Assembly: GCA_030062745.1 (NCBI GenBank)
Contig: CP099841.1
Location: forward strand, 1,364,001-1,428,000
Origin: Capitulum mitella
Lineage: Eukaryota; Arthropoda; Thecostraca; Pollicipedomorpha; Pollicipedidae
Length of the DNA: 64,000 bases
Direction: 5' to 3'
Shown here: positions 13,206-25,660 of the stretch, piece after piece
How positions within the stretch are numbered: position 1 is the first letter of the stretch
Layout of the letters: each line of letters begins with the position of its first letter
The notes under the pieces: generated by a model
What the model was told of the DNA's origin: nothing
The model's input: only the letters and a program-made list of their open reading frames with translations
Databases searched by the model: none
Translations under genes and position numbers: made by a program

Positions 13206-14511
13206 CGTCACGGCAACCCGCTCCTGCACAGAGGTGTGGGAAAAAACGTGGCGCGGTGGTTCTGCGAACCTGATGAGCGACAAATCTGAGCGCGGTCATG
13301 CAAACGGCGGAAAAGGCCGCTGTCGCCGATAACGTACTCCAGCTCTCAGAGATTACAGCCTCCAGCGAAAGAGCATGCAGCATTGTTTTTTACAAGCTCC
13401 TCAGTTCACACGGCAGTTTGCAAATAACGTGGACGCAGAGCAAGTCTCATCATGTCACGAACTGATAAACTGAAACTGAAAAACTGCTCCTAGCCCTGTT
13501 TCATGCGGTGCTTTTCCCTTGAAATCAATGCGATCTGTATATATATATATATATCTGATCGCCCTCTCTTGAGATCTGCTGATCTACTGGCCGATGGGAC
13601 GAAACAGGGCTTAAACGAAAGCTTGTGACATAAACTAACTTTTCTTCATGAAAAAGCATCCAAAAACATCGACAGTGCCTTCAAAAGAAAAAAAAGGTAC
13701 AAGACAGATTTTTCGTCTTTTGGCACAAAGGGTTCCAAGTAACTAATCTGACCGGCAATACCTTTTCACCTTAAGATAACCTACACATGTTTGGAAGCCA
13801 TTTTTGGAGCAGTGGTGGATTCAAGGTCTGGAACGTAGTGGGGGAGCTGGGCAGGTATCGAGAAGCTATGGGGGGTTGTTTTTTGGTTACAATCTACTTG
13901 ACGCATCAATGGCGGATACAGGAAACGAAAACAGGTGGACGAGTTTACTGAAAGCGCAAATGATAGAAAGCAAATTACTGGTCTAATTTTTTCTTGCTTC
14001 TTCCCTTCCTCTTCCATGGATCCGCTCCTACCAATGCCAGTGTCAGTCTTCTATGTGTTTTCGTTCCCCACAAATGTTATAATTAAGTTGGAATCAGAGA
14101 TGTACAGCACTGGCCCAAGCGAATCGAATTATAAACCTCCCAAAGGCATGTACCTGGTACCGCCAAGGATCCTTATATATGCCTGTCAATAAAACATGTT
14201 GTTTGTGCACATGTTATGGCATGTAGAAACTACATTTATCGAGACAACTCTTGTTTTCCGTTCGCAGTGCCCAACTTAAGCATGCGCTGCGGTATCCCCT
14301 ATGACGTGCCCTTAACTCAGCTTGGCCTTCCCCGAAAATTCCGTAAACGATGCGAAGTGCCAGTTGTTATAAATCCGGGAGCTGCTACTATTCCATGTAG
14401 CACGCTGAGCTTTTGGTGTTATGTCTAAAAAAGCACGCGTGAGAAGTCGTCAAATTTCAGGGAGATCACGCAAACGCTTTGGCTTTCGCGCCCCAGAAAT
14501 CACCGCGGGGG
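13206..14511. other. Balanced-GC intergenic DNA with an AT microsatellite
   Basis: The base composition drops to near 40-45% GC. A short (TA)n tract occupies about 13537-13554. At 13805-13870 an agtggtggattcaagg motif followed by a G-rich run resembles the ends of many arthropod miniature transposons, but I could not find the matching end. No coding exon is recognised. Confidence 0.4.
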
Positions 14512-14740
14512 ATCAAATCGGTCCCGCCATTGGAACTGGGTTAAGAAATGGGCAATGTTAGCCGGTAAAATAGGTTTTAGTACAGAGTGCATCTTTTGAG
14601 ACCCTTGAAACTCGTAGAAGAATCAAATCAGTCCCCACCATTAGCACAGAGTTAAGAAATAGGCAATGTTAGTCGGTAAAACAGGATTTAGGTTAAAGCA
14701 TCCTTTTGGAGACCCTCGAAACTCGCAGAGGAATTCCATG
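14512..14740. repeat. Diverged tandem duplication, period about 110 bp
   Basis: Two successive copies begin atcaaatcggtcc (14512) and atcaaatcagtcc (14622). Both continue through gttaagaaat, ggcaatgttag and a ggtaaaa segment and end in gagaccc..gaaactcg. The copies differ by scattered substitutions and small indels, so the duplication is old or the unit is part of a decayed repeat family. Confidence 0.7.
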
Positions 14741-16439
14741 CACCACAATGCACTCAATTCCTCGTGACAAAAAACATCTTTTTCGGGACGAACGTATGTT
14801 TCGGAACTAGCAAACCGGACTGGGCAGGCACACGGCAATTATCGCGGTATTTCTTTAACAAAATGTATATGCACACTGAGAGCTGTTTCCAGCGGTGCCG
14901 CACAGCAATGTGAACAATGCACGGGGCGTTCAACACAGCACCGACCAGCTCGCCACGTACTTGGCGACGCCGTCGCGTCCGACACGAGTGCTCGCTCAGC
15001 GCTGGTCACGAAAGGTCAGGGCTGCACCGGCCTGCCCGGCGGAAAGCAAATCGGCGCTGTCAAGGCATCGGTCACAGACCGCCCGTCATTATCCCATGCA
15101 AATTAGACGGAGAATTCCCCATTCTAACACTGCTGAGTATGGAGCCGAAGTAAGGTCAACTCGTGTGCTATTCGTGGAGACGTTTAGCCAGACAGCGCCA
15201 ACCACGGCGATCCCGACCTCTGCATCTCGACATCATGCAGCTCACCACTGAAAAATGTGTTCCAAGGTTACTGAACGATGAGCAACGGGCACCGTTACCA
15301 CACCGCAAGTCTTTCGAACATCTCACGGGATTTTCATTACGAATACGATCCAAGGTCGCAGGTGCAAGTGATAATCACGTCCCGCTGATGAGCGTGTTCG
15401 TGCACAGTTCCCAATCAAAAATGTCGGCGCCGAAAACGTGCACACTCACGCGGCTCCGTAACCGGGCAGTAAAACGCACGAGCGGCGTTACGACTCGGCG
15501 GCGCGGGGAGAGCGGCTCGCCGGCGAAGGCGCGTACATCAGAGCTGTTTTCCCCGGCGGCGCTCGCCGGGCGCGGAGAGGCGCCGAACCCGCCGGTCGGG
15601 TGCACGTCGAAGCTCGGCACTAAAGCCGGGCGTCCCCAAGGCCACGCGTCGGCCGGTGTCGGGATAACGACCCGGCAGAGCGCGGCGCCGCGGGCGGCCG
15701 CCGCTGACGGCCGCCGGATAAATCAGCGCCGAGACGTCCGCCACGGCCGAAAATACCGCCCTCCCGGCCGTCCGGCGGCCAGCGGAGAGCATCCGGTCGA
15801 CCGCCCGCCGGCCGCCGCACACCGGTGTCGCGCCCTGCGAAGCGCGACCCGCAGAGGGCGTCACACACAGGTGTCACGCCCTGCAATGTGTGACCCGCAC
15901 CCCACGTCACACACGTGTGTCACGCCCCGTCACACAGATGACATCCTCCCCGGGAGTCGTACACGCTGAACGCGGCGTCGTGTCCGGCGGCAGCAAAACG
16001 CACGGCAGCGCAATGAGCCGAAAAACGGGCCCTCACGCCGGCCAGTGAGGAAACTGGCCGACTGCCGCCGGTGTCGGCCTTCCGCTGCGCGCCGCCGCCG
16101 TTGCGGCGCCGGCGGCACGAGCCGGTCGTCTGCCGTGCGCCTGTCATTACCCGGCTGCCCGGCCGGCGGGATTACCCTCAGAGGGCTATCTGAGCGGCGG
16201 CGGCCGTGCCGGGGTCGGACGTCTTAGGTCGTTCGGTCGCCGCCGTCGGCCAGCGTCTGGCCATAATGAGCCCATCAGGCGGCCGGACACGGCGGGCCAC
16301 TCCACCGGGCAGCCTCACGGCCTGACGGATGACCCGGTCACGGACCGCGACCGGCACCGACGAGCCGGCGGTCACGGGCGGCTGATGAGCTGATGGACGT
16401 CGGCTGGATACGAAATGACAGTCGCGGGCGTCTTGTCAC
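14741..16439. other. Intergenic DNA, no gene recognised
   Basis: Balanced GC to about 15400, then very GC-rich. Short open frames occur on both strands without recognisable domains. A small imperfect repeat containing cacacaggtgtcacgccctg and cgtcacacac lies at about 15830-15940. I see nothing else to annotate. Confidence 0.4.
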
Positions 16440-16920
16440 GGGCCGCGGACATGTAATGGGCTGATGGTCACGGACGGGTGATGAGCTGATGGTCACAGGC
16501 CGGTGACGAGATGATCATCGCAGGCAGGTGATGAGGTGACGATCATGAGCGGATGCTGGGTCGTGAGCGGGAGATGAGGTGATGGGCCGCGGGCGTGATG
16601 AGATGACGGTCGTCGGCCAGTGACGAGGTGATCGGTCGCGGGCAGGTGATGACCTGAAGGGTTGCGGGTGGGTGATGAGCTGACGGCCACGGACGGGTGA
16701 TGAACTGACGGCCACGGACGGGTGATGAGGTGACGGTCGTGGGCGGGTGGTGTGTCCTAGGCGGGTGATGAACTGACGGCCACGGACGGGTGATGAGGTG
16801 ACGGTCGTGGGCGGGTGGTGTGTCCTAGGCGGGTGATGAACTGACGGCCACGGACGGGTGATGAGATGATGGTCGTGGGCGGGCGCTGGGCCGTAGGCGG
16901 GTGACCAGGATATGGTCGCG
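16440..16920. repeat. Complex tandem repeat with a 68-bp higher-order period
   Basis: Many copies of a short core close to gggtgatgagctgacggcca, some fused into a 68-bp compound unit. ggtgatgaactgacgg recurs at 16696, 16764 and 16832, followed each time by a ggtcgtgggcgggtggtg-type segment. The left part is more degenerate than the right, as if amplification restarted from one edge. Confidence 0.85.
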
Positions 16921-18109
16921 GACGGTGATTTCATCCCGTCAGACGGCGCTCGTTATCACGTCTGACGGCGGCCGCGGCTGTCCGGGCGGCGGCGCGGAGC
17001 TAAGCCGCGGCAGGCCGATTGTCCACCAGTCCGGCGGCGGACAGCGCGCCGGCCTCCACAGGGGATAGTCCAGACCGCCCCCTACCCTGAAGGCCACGCC
17101 TGTCCCCGGCTCTCGACAAATGAGCAGAAGCACGGCCCGCTAACGTGTCTCACCAGGTTCCGTCGCGGACAGATGTCAGCACGCCGGCGATAACACGTCC
17201 CTGGCGAAGGTCGCACTTCTTATGACCCACTTCCTGGAGATGATGCTGCGCTTACTGGCTCTCGGTGGTCCTTGTTATTTTCCGTCGCCGAGTGATCATA
17301 ATGTCGTTAAACCGTCGATAGCACCTCCCCGCCTAACTAAGGGCCGATTACCGACAATTTTATCCTATCAGGAGATAGGAATCACCCAACACAAACCAGT
17401 GTCAAATGACGGTTCTGTAGGTCACTGAAGATATCTAGGCGTAACCTTGCGATTTCGAAGGGTAATTAACGAAGGCACGATGATGACGAGACAAAGGCAA
17501 AGGCTGTTCGCTGTAACAATGAAAAACAGGTTTTTCGCTGGAATAACGCGTTCTGCGTCTTGCAGAGAATTCGTGCAATCTCACTGACAAATGCATGGCA
17601 AGACGATCGCCCACATGACCACGGAGCTGACCCTATTGAGGGGTACACAGATGACATGGAGACCACCTCCTGTGTCCGCGACCGGCGACAGTCACCGTGG
17701 AACCGTTCCCGTGGGACGTGGCGGAATCATCTCCCCGAACATCGCAAGCGAAGGCCAACCGTTGACCGGACCGGCGCAGTGTCACACGGCATGCAGAGGC
17801 CTGACAGCGAGTTCACATCGTCGGCACCTCGTGCGAGTCAGCTTACAGTCGGGCGATCTCATCAGCTCGGCCCGGCCGGAATGCCAATGTCACCGAGAAG
17901 AAGCCCTCACCTGATGCATCAGTCGCATTCGGCATGTTTTTATCCTGCTCAATAATCAGATTAAATTAGAATCTACTCCGCGATTCAAATAGTGTTCCAG
18001 AACATTCCAGCATTGTGGTACATGTGCCGACAAAATAAAGTGAAAATAAATGTATCATCTTTTTTTATAAATTTGAACTGAGTGCTTGCTGGGGTGTTTA
18101 GTTAGGAAG
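16921..18109. other. Intergenic DNA
   Basis: GC-rich to about 17200, then balanced; 17930-18110 is AT-rich with oligo-T. No recognisable exon, RNA gene or repeat family. Confidence 0.4.
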
Positions 18110-18184
18110 TGAACGTGGGGGCGACCCGAACCCGCCTTGTCAGGACGGGTGACCAGCGCTCTATCAACTGAGCTACCGCTCATG
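18110..18184 (-). repeat. tRNA-like SINE head or decayed tRNA
   Basis: On the minus strand an A-box-like stretch ggtagctcagttgatagagc, with D-stem gctc/gagc, is followed about 30 bp later by a B-box-like ggttcgggtcgc. This is the internal Pol III promoter arrangement. The acceptor stem does not pair convincingly and the anticodon arm is not regular, so I call it a tRNA-derived SINE head or pseudo-tRNA and not a functional tRNA. AT-rich sequence follows it downstream on the minus strand, as in a SINE body. Confidence 0.5.
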
Positions 18185-20509
18185 GCACGATTTAACGTCG
18201 CATTATCAAGGCTGTTATGTACTACCTGTACAAGGCGAGCCTACCTGTAAAGCTGAACACAGTTTCTACGTCTCATCGATATCAAAAGTCCCAAATTTCC
18301 TAATTTTCAATAAACCTTCTCTGGGCCGGCCTCCCGACCCACCTTCATCGCGTGGCGGGAGCGGGGGGGTCAAGAGAACCTCCAAGATCTCGAGAACTAG
18401 AACACGCACAGAAAAAGTAAAAATATCGTTGGAAAGGGTTTCACGAAACTAGAAGACAGCACCAAATTTGGTCCAATCAGATCAATAATGAGCTCATCAG
18501 AGGTCATCTCAGGTCAAATTACTTGTTCACATTTCTGGGAGAAAACTGTAATAATCAACTCGTTCACGTGGCTCCAAAAATGTTAGACGTATAAAGAAGG
18601 CCTCATTCACCTATTCGGTGCTGTTAAAGAGCGCCTGAGGCCAAGTTTCAACATTTCGTGCGAACGTAAAAGTGGCAAATGTCGTCTTTTGTACATGCCG
18701 AACTTGCTTTTTTCTCATTGCAAGACTGTGTTTGAGCTGAATCGCGCTGCAAATGAGTCTACGATGTGTATCAAGTCTGAAACTATCATACTTAGGCAAA
18801 AAGGTCAACTTTCGTCAAATTTTCGATGCATATAAGTCGGGAGTTTGTTGCCTCTATCGTATCACCTGACGCACTGTTAGTAAACAGACACGATGCCGCA
18901 AAACATACTACAACATCGGTTCATGTAATTTCCGTTTTACATCATGAAGCTCATGCCCCAAATCACTTCTTTAGCATAAGTCACATAGACATCGGGCGCG
19001 GCTTAAATGAAAACGCCCAATATTTGGCAGCAAGTTATTTCAGTGAAGACAAGGGTTTTTATTTTGACGACCCAAAAGGACAGGACTGGATCAGTGAAAA
19101 ACAGATAATAAGCATGGGTTAGGTTCTTGCTCTTTTTGGCCATACAAATGTGCATGCAGTGAAAACAAACTTTTTGAATTTGACATTTTTCAAAATGTCA
19201 AATGAGGTCAGCATTGGCTAAATGGGATTAGGTCAATACTCTTACCATATATTAGTGTTCCTAAAGCACATATGGCTCCTGATAAACATTCCAAGACTGT
19301 AAACCGATTAACGTCATTCGGCCGCGGGCCTCAAAGTTCGGCATAAAACGTGGCCTGACCCCCCGGTCATGGGCCAAAAGATATACATAAATGTGCCACA
19401 AGACGTGAGAAGCACCAGACGGTATATTCATAGTCAAAAACTACCGAACTCGGCCCAAAATCTCAAATGATAACCTGGAAAAGACCGAAAGTTCACCGGG
19501 CCTAAGGTCGACAATCAGAATCGTTGAATCCGTCGCGCTTTGTTAATGTGGAAATTTTTAAGGTTAATCGATATTTGACAAAAAATTATGACGGTTTGTT
19601 TTTATTTTTGAAAACTGTCCTACCTTATCTGTCTTCGGTCCGTGACCTGAGGTGACCTGAAGTTGAAAAGTTGGCAAAATGTGGGAAAAATAGTGCATGA
19701 AACGGTAAGTCACGTTTCACGTTTCTGCGCCTCTTCCTTTTGTGGCCATCCTCGAAAACTGGAACAGGATTTTCATGAGAACCCCCGGCCCGGCAAAGGT
19801 TTTTAGTCTGTTTCATGCAAATCTAGAACGCAGAGTTTTACATATTCGGTTCTTCTTCCGCAAACAGTGTCACTGTCATCGTCTGACCCAACACCACTAG
19901 CACCCAGTCAATGCAAAATACAGCGCCCAATTTCATTCCCACAAACGGCAATTAGATTCTGTTTCATGCAAAACTAGGACGGAAAGTTTCGGCCAATTTG
20001 TTACGTAACTGGTTCTTCTTCCGCCAACAGTCACTATGTCACCGTATGACCTAACGCCACTAGTATTCAGTCAACGTAAAATACATGGCCGGATTTTCTT
20101 CCCACAATCTGCAATCCGTCGCCTTGACAAAAATGCGATATTTGGATACAGACAAGTACGGATTAGGCGAGATAACCATATTTTCGTTCCCAGTACAACC
20201 ATAGACAAAAAATTAGCAGCTAAAGAGAAGGGAATGATCCCTGATGACCTTTCCTGAGCAGCTTAAGAAAATCGAATTATTCTTTTGAGGATATCGCAAA
20301 CTGGGAAATCACGATGTCAGGCCAAAAAAGTTCCAATCATTCCTTTGGTGATTATGCAAACTGGGAATCCAAGAACCATCACATATTTTCAGAATGAAGC
20401 CAGAAAAAAAAACAGCACCGCCCAGATCGCCACTCCCACCCGACGGTCCTTCTCGCGTTAATTTCACTTCGTAAACCCCGAGGCAGCCCAAACGGCTCCC
20501 TGGCTTCCC
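18185..20509. other. AT-richer decayed repeat DNA
   Basis: GC falls to about 40% and the sequence looks like old transposon remains. Two diverged copies of about 150 bp lie in tandem (about 19811-19959 and 19960-20120), each starting gtttcatgcaaa and carrying a cttcttccgc..aacagt block. A further tandem pair of about 75 bp (about 20275-20370) shares gcaaactgggaa. AGGTCA half-sites occur near 18500, 18511 and 19203. The open frame 18826-19122 (+, 98 codons) has no recognised homology and I do not call it a gene. Confidence 0.5.
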
Positions 20510-23264
20510 TTGGCCTGTGAAGAAAGATCGGCTCCGGCGCTACATCTGCTCCCGAGGCAGATCACGTGGCTCCGCTGGCATCCGACACAGACCAAACACC
20601 GACCAGGCGACTGCGTCAGCCGTCACATGGCCCAGGCGGTGCCGGGAGGCTCCCGAGACACACCAAACGGCTCCACGACACCTCCCGACGAGGCACAACT
20701 ATCGGCCACTTCGCTCCGCGTGCGGTCCTCAGGGCTCCGTGATGGACACAAATACAAACTCAGAAGGCAGAACAAGCTCAATTTTCACAGTATGTCGTAA
20801 AAAAGTAGAAACGGGGTAAGTTGTTTTCGCATCAAACCAGAAGCTTTCATGGGAGTTTCAGACTTCCGATCAGGTTCATGGCAGCTAACATCGACGCAAA
20901 ACCGCGATGTAACGATTGGATGTGCTTCCCTGGAGACCGGCCAATCGATGTTATCGGCAAGTGAACGGGAAAACCTAGTCACCCAACACACAATGAACCG
21001 ACCTGATGCCCACCACACAATTCAGAAGCTAGTTACAAGAGACCAGACTATCGTCACGGGAAGAATCAGACGATGAATGTGCTGCTTTGTAAGGTTGACG
21101 AGGCTTTCTGGCACAGATAGCTGCCAATCTTACACCTAACAGCACAAAATTAAGGGTACGGTCATAAACTGAATTTAGACGCGCAGATCAGTGCGTCATT
21201 GAGCCGCGCGTTGTACACACATGGACACGTTTTCATACTTTCACGCCTAAAAAATCGAAAATGGTCTGGCTGACACATGACGCGGCACGGCAGGCCCGAT
21301 CACGGCGTGCCTCACGGGCTAAACGGCAAAACACTTGCAACCATTCAGAGAGCGCAGTACAGAGTGGCCAGCCTGACACAACACGAACGCCGCCACAACA
21401 CGAGACGACAGGTTACGAAACCGGGCGCCGATAAAACGCCTGATCACGCCGTGTCTCGGGCCGGCCGGCCGGCGTCACGGCACAGCGGCCGCGGCCGCCG
21501 CGTTTTCAAAATCGGCTCTCGCAGTATTCGCCGGCTGACCGGGCACGACGCAACATGAGGCCCAGCTAGAGCCGGTGACCGGCCCGCCCGGCGCTCCTCG
21601 CCTCACCGCGCCAGCCAAAGGCCGCGCCCGGCCGGGGCACCGTGCTCTCCGTCCAAGTCCGGTCCCAGCGCGCCCGGCCATGTCCGGCGCCCCTTGACCG
21701 CTCGGAGGCCGGCACTGACGGCCGGCCACGGCCACGGACGGGGCGGCAGCGGGCCGGCCGGCCGGGCGATCACGGGGACCGAAACCGCCGGCCACACTCC
21801 GGCCGGGCAGCGACCACCGACGCGCCGGCTCGCCGCCGCCGAGCCGTGACAGGAGGGTGAGCCGGCGGCGGCCGCGTCCTCCGTCTGCCGGAGCCAGCCC
21901 GGTCCGAGCCGCTGCCATCGAGACAGTCCACAGCAACAGACCTCCCCGGAGCGCTCTCCACGCCGCCGCGTCGACGGCGGGCAATCCCCAGGGTTAATCC
22001 CTCCCTCCACTTCCCCCTGACTCCACGCCGGACCACTCTCCCCGCGGCGGACCAGCGGCCGACGGTCCCGCCGAGGCGTCTCCGGACGGCCGAGCATGAA
22101 AGCGGGCCGTACCGGGCCGGACGGGCCGGACAGGCCGGACAGACCGCCCGCGGCGCCGGCGCACGGCCCGCGCGTCCCATTCCGTCGCGTCATCCCATGC
22201 ATAGCCGCGCATATCGATTGTCGCCCGTTTCCCAACCGGCGTCGGCGGGCCGCGGCGGTGCATACGATTAGCGGCGGCCGGGCGGGGTTACGACAGGGCA
22301 GGCGGCCGCTGCAGGAAGGCTCGTCCTCCCCGGCCGGCACCCAGCGACCTCGGCCGGTGTCAAGGCCCGCGGCGGCGGCCTCGGCCGTAAATGTGTCACA
22401 GCGCGGCCGGCCGGCGGAGCGGCCAGCCTGCGGCGGCCGGGGCCCGCTCCGGCCCGACCTCACCCGGAGCGGGAAGACGGCCAGGCCGGCCCGACCGGCC
22501 GCTTACTGGAGCGGGGACAACGGCGTGCCGGCGGCGGTTCGTCCCTCCCGTCCCCAGCCAAGCCGGCCGCGGCAGCGGACTCCTCAGGGCCGAGATGCCC
22601 GCGCAGTGAACCGACGTCAAATCATTCCTACATCGAACGCACGCCAAATGCACTCAGATACACATGGTGTGTGTTTGTCAGAAAAAGATGTCAGAAAATG
22701 TCGGAAAATTATGCACATTTTCCTTGAACGTGTCATGAACGTCGTCCAAGAAAACATCCGGTTAACAATTACCTATTGTTATAGCTGGGAAGGAAAGGAA
22801 ATAAATAATGGTTATGGTTGCTATGCCGTTGGCATACCATTGGTTGACACACCAATAATAGTGGTTTAGCAATCATGCTTTAACGAAAAGAGAATGTGTA
22901 AAATTTGGTCGTCATCAAGTTAATCATTCGACATACATCAAACTGCGGCACCATGTAACAGAAATGGCAATGATGTGCTGAACAGGAATGACAATTTCTG
23001 TGTGATCAGATACCCACAAACACACAGAGAGAAAAAATAACGCGAATACCAAGAAACTGCCCGTTTTTAAGACAGTTCATTAATGACAAACGTGCGCTGA
23101 CTGGTACGATTCATGGACAGCTCTTAACCCAGGTTTGGGAATCCAGCAATTTTATGTATGACTTATTTAGTCACGGCAGTCTGAGTTAGACTGCAGAATG
23201 ACTGACTGCATCGTGGAAGAACATAAAAATTGGTTTCAGTGAAAACGTAACCGGCCATGAGCTT
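20510..23264. other. Intergenic DNA, GC-rich core
   Basis: Balanced at the edges and extremely GC-rich at 21560-22600, where open frames on both strands overlap (for example minus 21603-22463 and plus 22096-22869) without recognisable domains. I treat those as composition artefacts. No RNA gene is seen. Confidence 0.4.
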
Positions 23265-24475
23265 AACCCTATTCCCGGCAGGGGGGGCGGAATCCGCCCC
23301 CCCTCGGGTTTTTTGCTTGCCAATTCCAGGCTTTTTAACGCAGCGTCACGAAACTTGGTGACTTTTCCTAGCTATTCCTTCTACGCGCCGTGACAAAATT
23401 TCGAAATTTTTTTTTGCTCAGGGACGGAGCCAGGCAACGTTTTTGGGAGGCACCTCAGGTCATTTTTGGCCATGTTGAGGGTAAAAGGAAAATGTCTGCC
23501 AAAAACAGAGTTTTTTAGATAGAACTTAAAACTTTATATCAATGTATAGCTAAATAGTTGGGCAATGTGCATATGTAATTTTATTTATCTGAGATCACTT
23601 TACAAGGTCAGGTCAAGGTCAAAAGTCAAAATTTGTTTTTTCGCAATAATTTCGGCGCCGTTTTTTCAAATGCCAAACCCGGAACATATATGACGTAGGA
23701 AGGTGCCCTCTACTTGTGTACCAAGTTTCAGGTTGATATCAGGTCGGGTCACGGAGCTATGACCTAAAATGTCAGTGCGCGTACCCTATATCGAATATAA
23801 AAAATGAATTTTTTGGAATAGAGTGAATTCAATTGATTAAAAACGTTTACAGATAATATTGAATGCACACAACATCATTCCAGGTGACCCCAAGGTCAGT
23901 GGAGGTCATTTAAGGTCAAAGGTCACAAGTTGATCTGAAGAACGTGTGACCATGACAGTTCCCCCTTTTTTATGTCCCTGGCACCGCCTATGCTAACATT
24001 ATACAAACATTGTAATGCGATTTGTACTTCTTTAGCATAACATGACTAGCAGAAGCTAAAAAAGTGTTTTGGCCTCTTTTGTTCATTCCGTTATTAGAAA
24101 ACTAATCCCCCTATTTTTGAAACCCTGTGAACGCCCATGAATTTTCTCAAAATTTCAAATTTGCATACCCATGGTAAAAGCCCTATCCACAATCTCTCGA
24201 TTCATGCCAGTTTCATCGAAATCGGTCCATAAACAATGGAGTTATAAGAAGTCAAAAAGTACCCCCCTTTTTGACATTTTTGCCCCCCTGTATCCACAAA
24301 TTTCAAAATTTTGAAAATTTCTTTTTAAGAAAATGTGGTTTACGTCACGGCAAATCGATTGCCGTTTGTTGCGATGAAATCGGATAAGTAGTTCTCGAGA
24401 TCTCAGGGGGGGGGCCGAATCCGTCCCCCCCTGCCGGGAATCGGCGATACCGTCTAGCCCTCCGGGAATAGGGTT
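23265..24475. mobile_element. Non-autonomous DNA transposon-like element with terminal inverted repeats (copy 1)
   Basis: The element starts with aaccctattcccgg (23265-23278) and ends with its exact reverse complement (24462-24475), giving 14-bp terminal inverted repeats around 1211 bp. Just inside each end are G/C homopolymer runs that can fold back (23280-23310 and 24410-24432). The right terminus carries an extra internal repeat of the tcccgg segment. The interior is AT-rich, with no coding frame for a transposase, so mobility would depend on an enzyme supplied elsewhere. It contains a cluster of AGGTCA nuclear-receptor half-sites. No target-site duplication is obvious. A shorter copy in opposite orientation lies at 38477-38818, which independently supports the left boundary of that copy and the family. 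Confidence 0.8.
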
Positions 24476-24900
24476 GATAGAACCGTGCTCTGACGCTGGC
24501 GATATAAAGTTGCGGAGTTATGGTCTGGGATGCAGCACGTAACCTTAACGTGACCAATAACGGCGTCAGCAAGTGTTCTAGAAAGCTCATCTCTTTCATT
24601 GTCATGGTAATAATCCTGGTGAATAACTTTGCAAACTTTATACATCGGTCTAGCTCTGGCAACGGTTCTTGCACAAACGTTCCAAACTGTAAGCATTGAC
24701 CTGAATGTTCCACCCGAGGGGCGATGTCCCGTATCCCGGGCAGGCCGGGGGCGGCCCCTCCCGCGGCCACCGAGCCCGTCCGGAGCTGCACAGCCGGCCG
24801 CTGCCGACCTGGACAACAGAGAGGGAGCTGCAGACCAGGGCAGCCGCAGCCTCGCAGCGACAAAGCCACATTCCTCCGGCTGGGCACAACGAGCCCGGAG
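24476..24900. other. Short unique spacer
   Basis: Balanced-GC then GC-rich unique sequence between the inverted-repeat element and the 30-bp array. Nothing recognised. Confidence 0.4.
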
Positions 24901-25660
24901 AGCCTGCCGTCTGACCGGACAGTCTGACCGGACACTCCCGGAGAACCTGCCGTCTGACCGGACACTCCCGGAGGACCTGCCGTCTGACCAGACAGCCTGA
25001 CCGGACACTCCCGGAGAACCTGCCGTCTGACCGGACACTCCCGGAGAACCTGCCGTCTGACCGGACACTCCCGGAGAACCTGCCGTCTGACCGGACACTC
25101 CCGGAGAACCTGCCGTCTGACCGGACACTCCCGGAGAACCTGCCGTCTGACCGGACACTCCCGGAGAACCTGCCGTCTGACCGGACACTCCCGGAGAACC
25201 TGCCCTCTGACCGGACACTCCCGGAGAACCTGCCGTCTGACCGGACACTCCCGAGAGAACCTGCCGTCTGACCGGACACTCCCGGAGACCTGCCCCTGAC
25301 CGGACATCCCTGACCGGACACTCCCGGAGAACCTGCCTCTGACCGGACCTCCCGGAGGCCTGCCTGACACTCCCGGAGGACCTGCCGTCTGACCGGACAG
25401 GCTGACCGGACACTCCCGGAGGACCTGCCCTCTGACCGGACACTCCCGGAGGACCTGCCGTCTGACCGGACACTCCCGGAGGACCTGCCCTCTGACCGGA
25501 CACTCCCGGAGAACCTGCCGTCTGACCGGACACGCCGGGCCCGGAGAGCCTGCCGTCTGACCGGACACGCCGGACCCGGAGAGCCTGCCGTCTGACCGGA
25601 CACGCCGGGCCCGGAGAGCCTGCCGTCTGACCGGACACGCCGGGCCCGGAGAGCCTGCCG
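24901..25660. repeat. 30-bp minisatellite
   Basis: About 24 copies of a 30-bp unit made of ctcccggagaacctgccgtc plus tgaccggaca. The middle of the array (about 24998-25255) is nearly perfect. The right part is degenerate, with indels at 25290-25370, and switches to a cacgccgggcccggagagcc variant after 25530. The 30-bp period keeps long minus-strand frames open (24345-25958), which I treat as artefacts. Confidence 0.93.

Noticed and set aside
12603-13332. Ala/Val/His- and Met/Thr-rich repeat proteins on both strands
   Set aside because: Both strands of the 24-bp array are open in several frames, which is expected from the repeat and not from coding selection.
18826-19122. 98-codon plus-strand frame in AT-rich DNA
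   Set aside because: No domain, no splice context, and it is embedded in decayed repetitive DNA.
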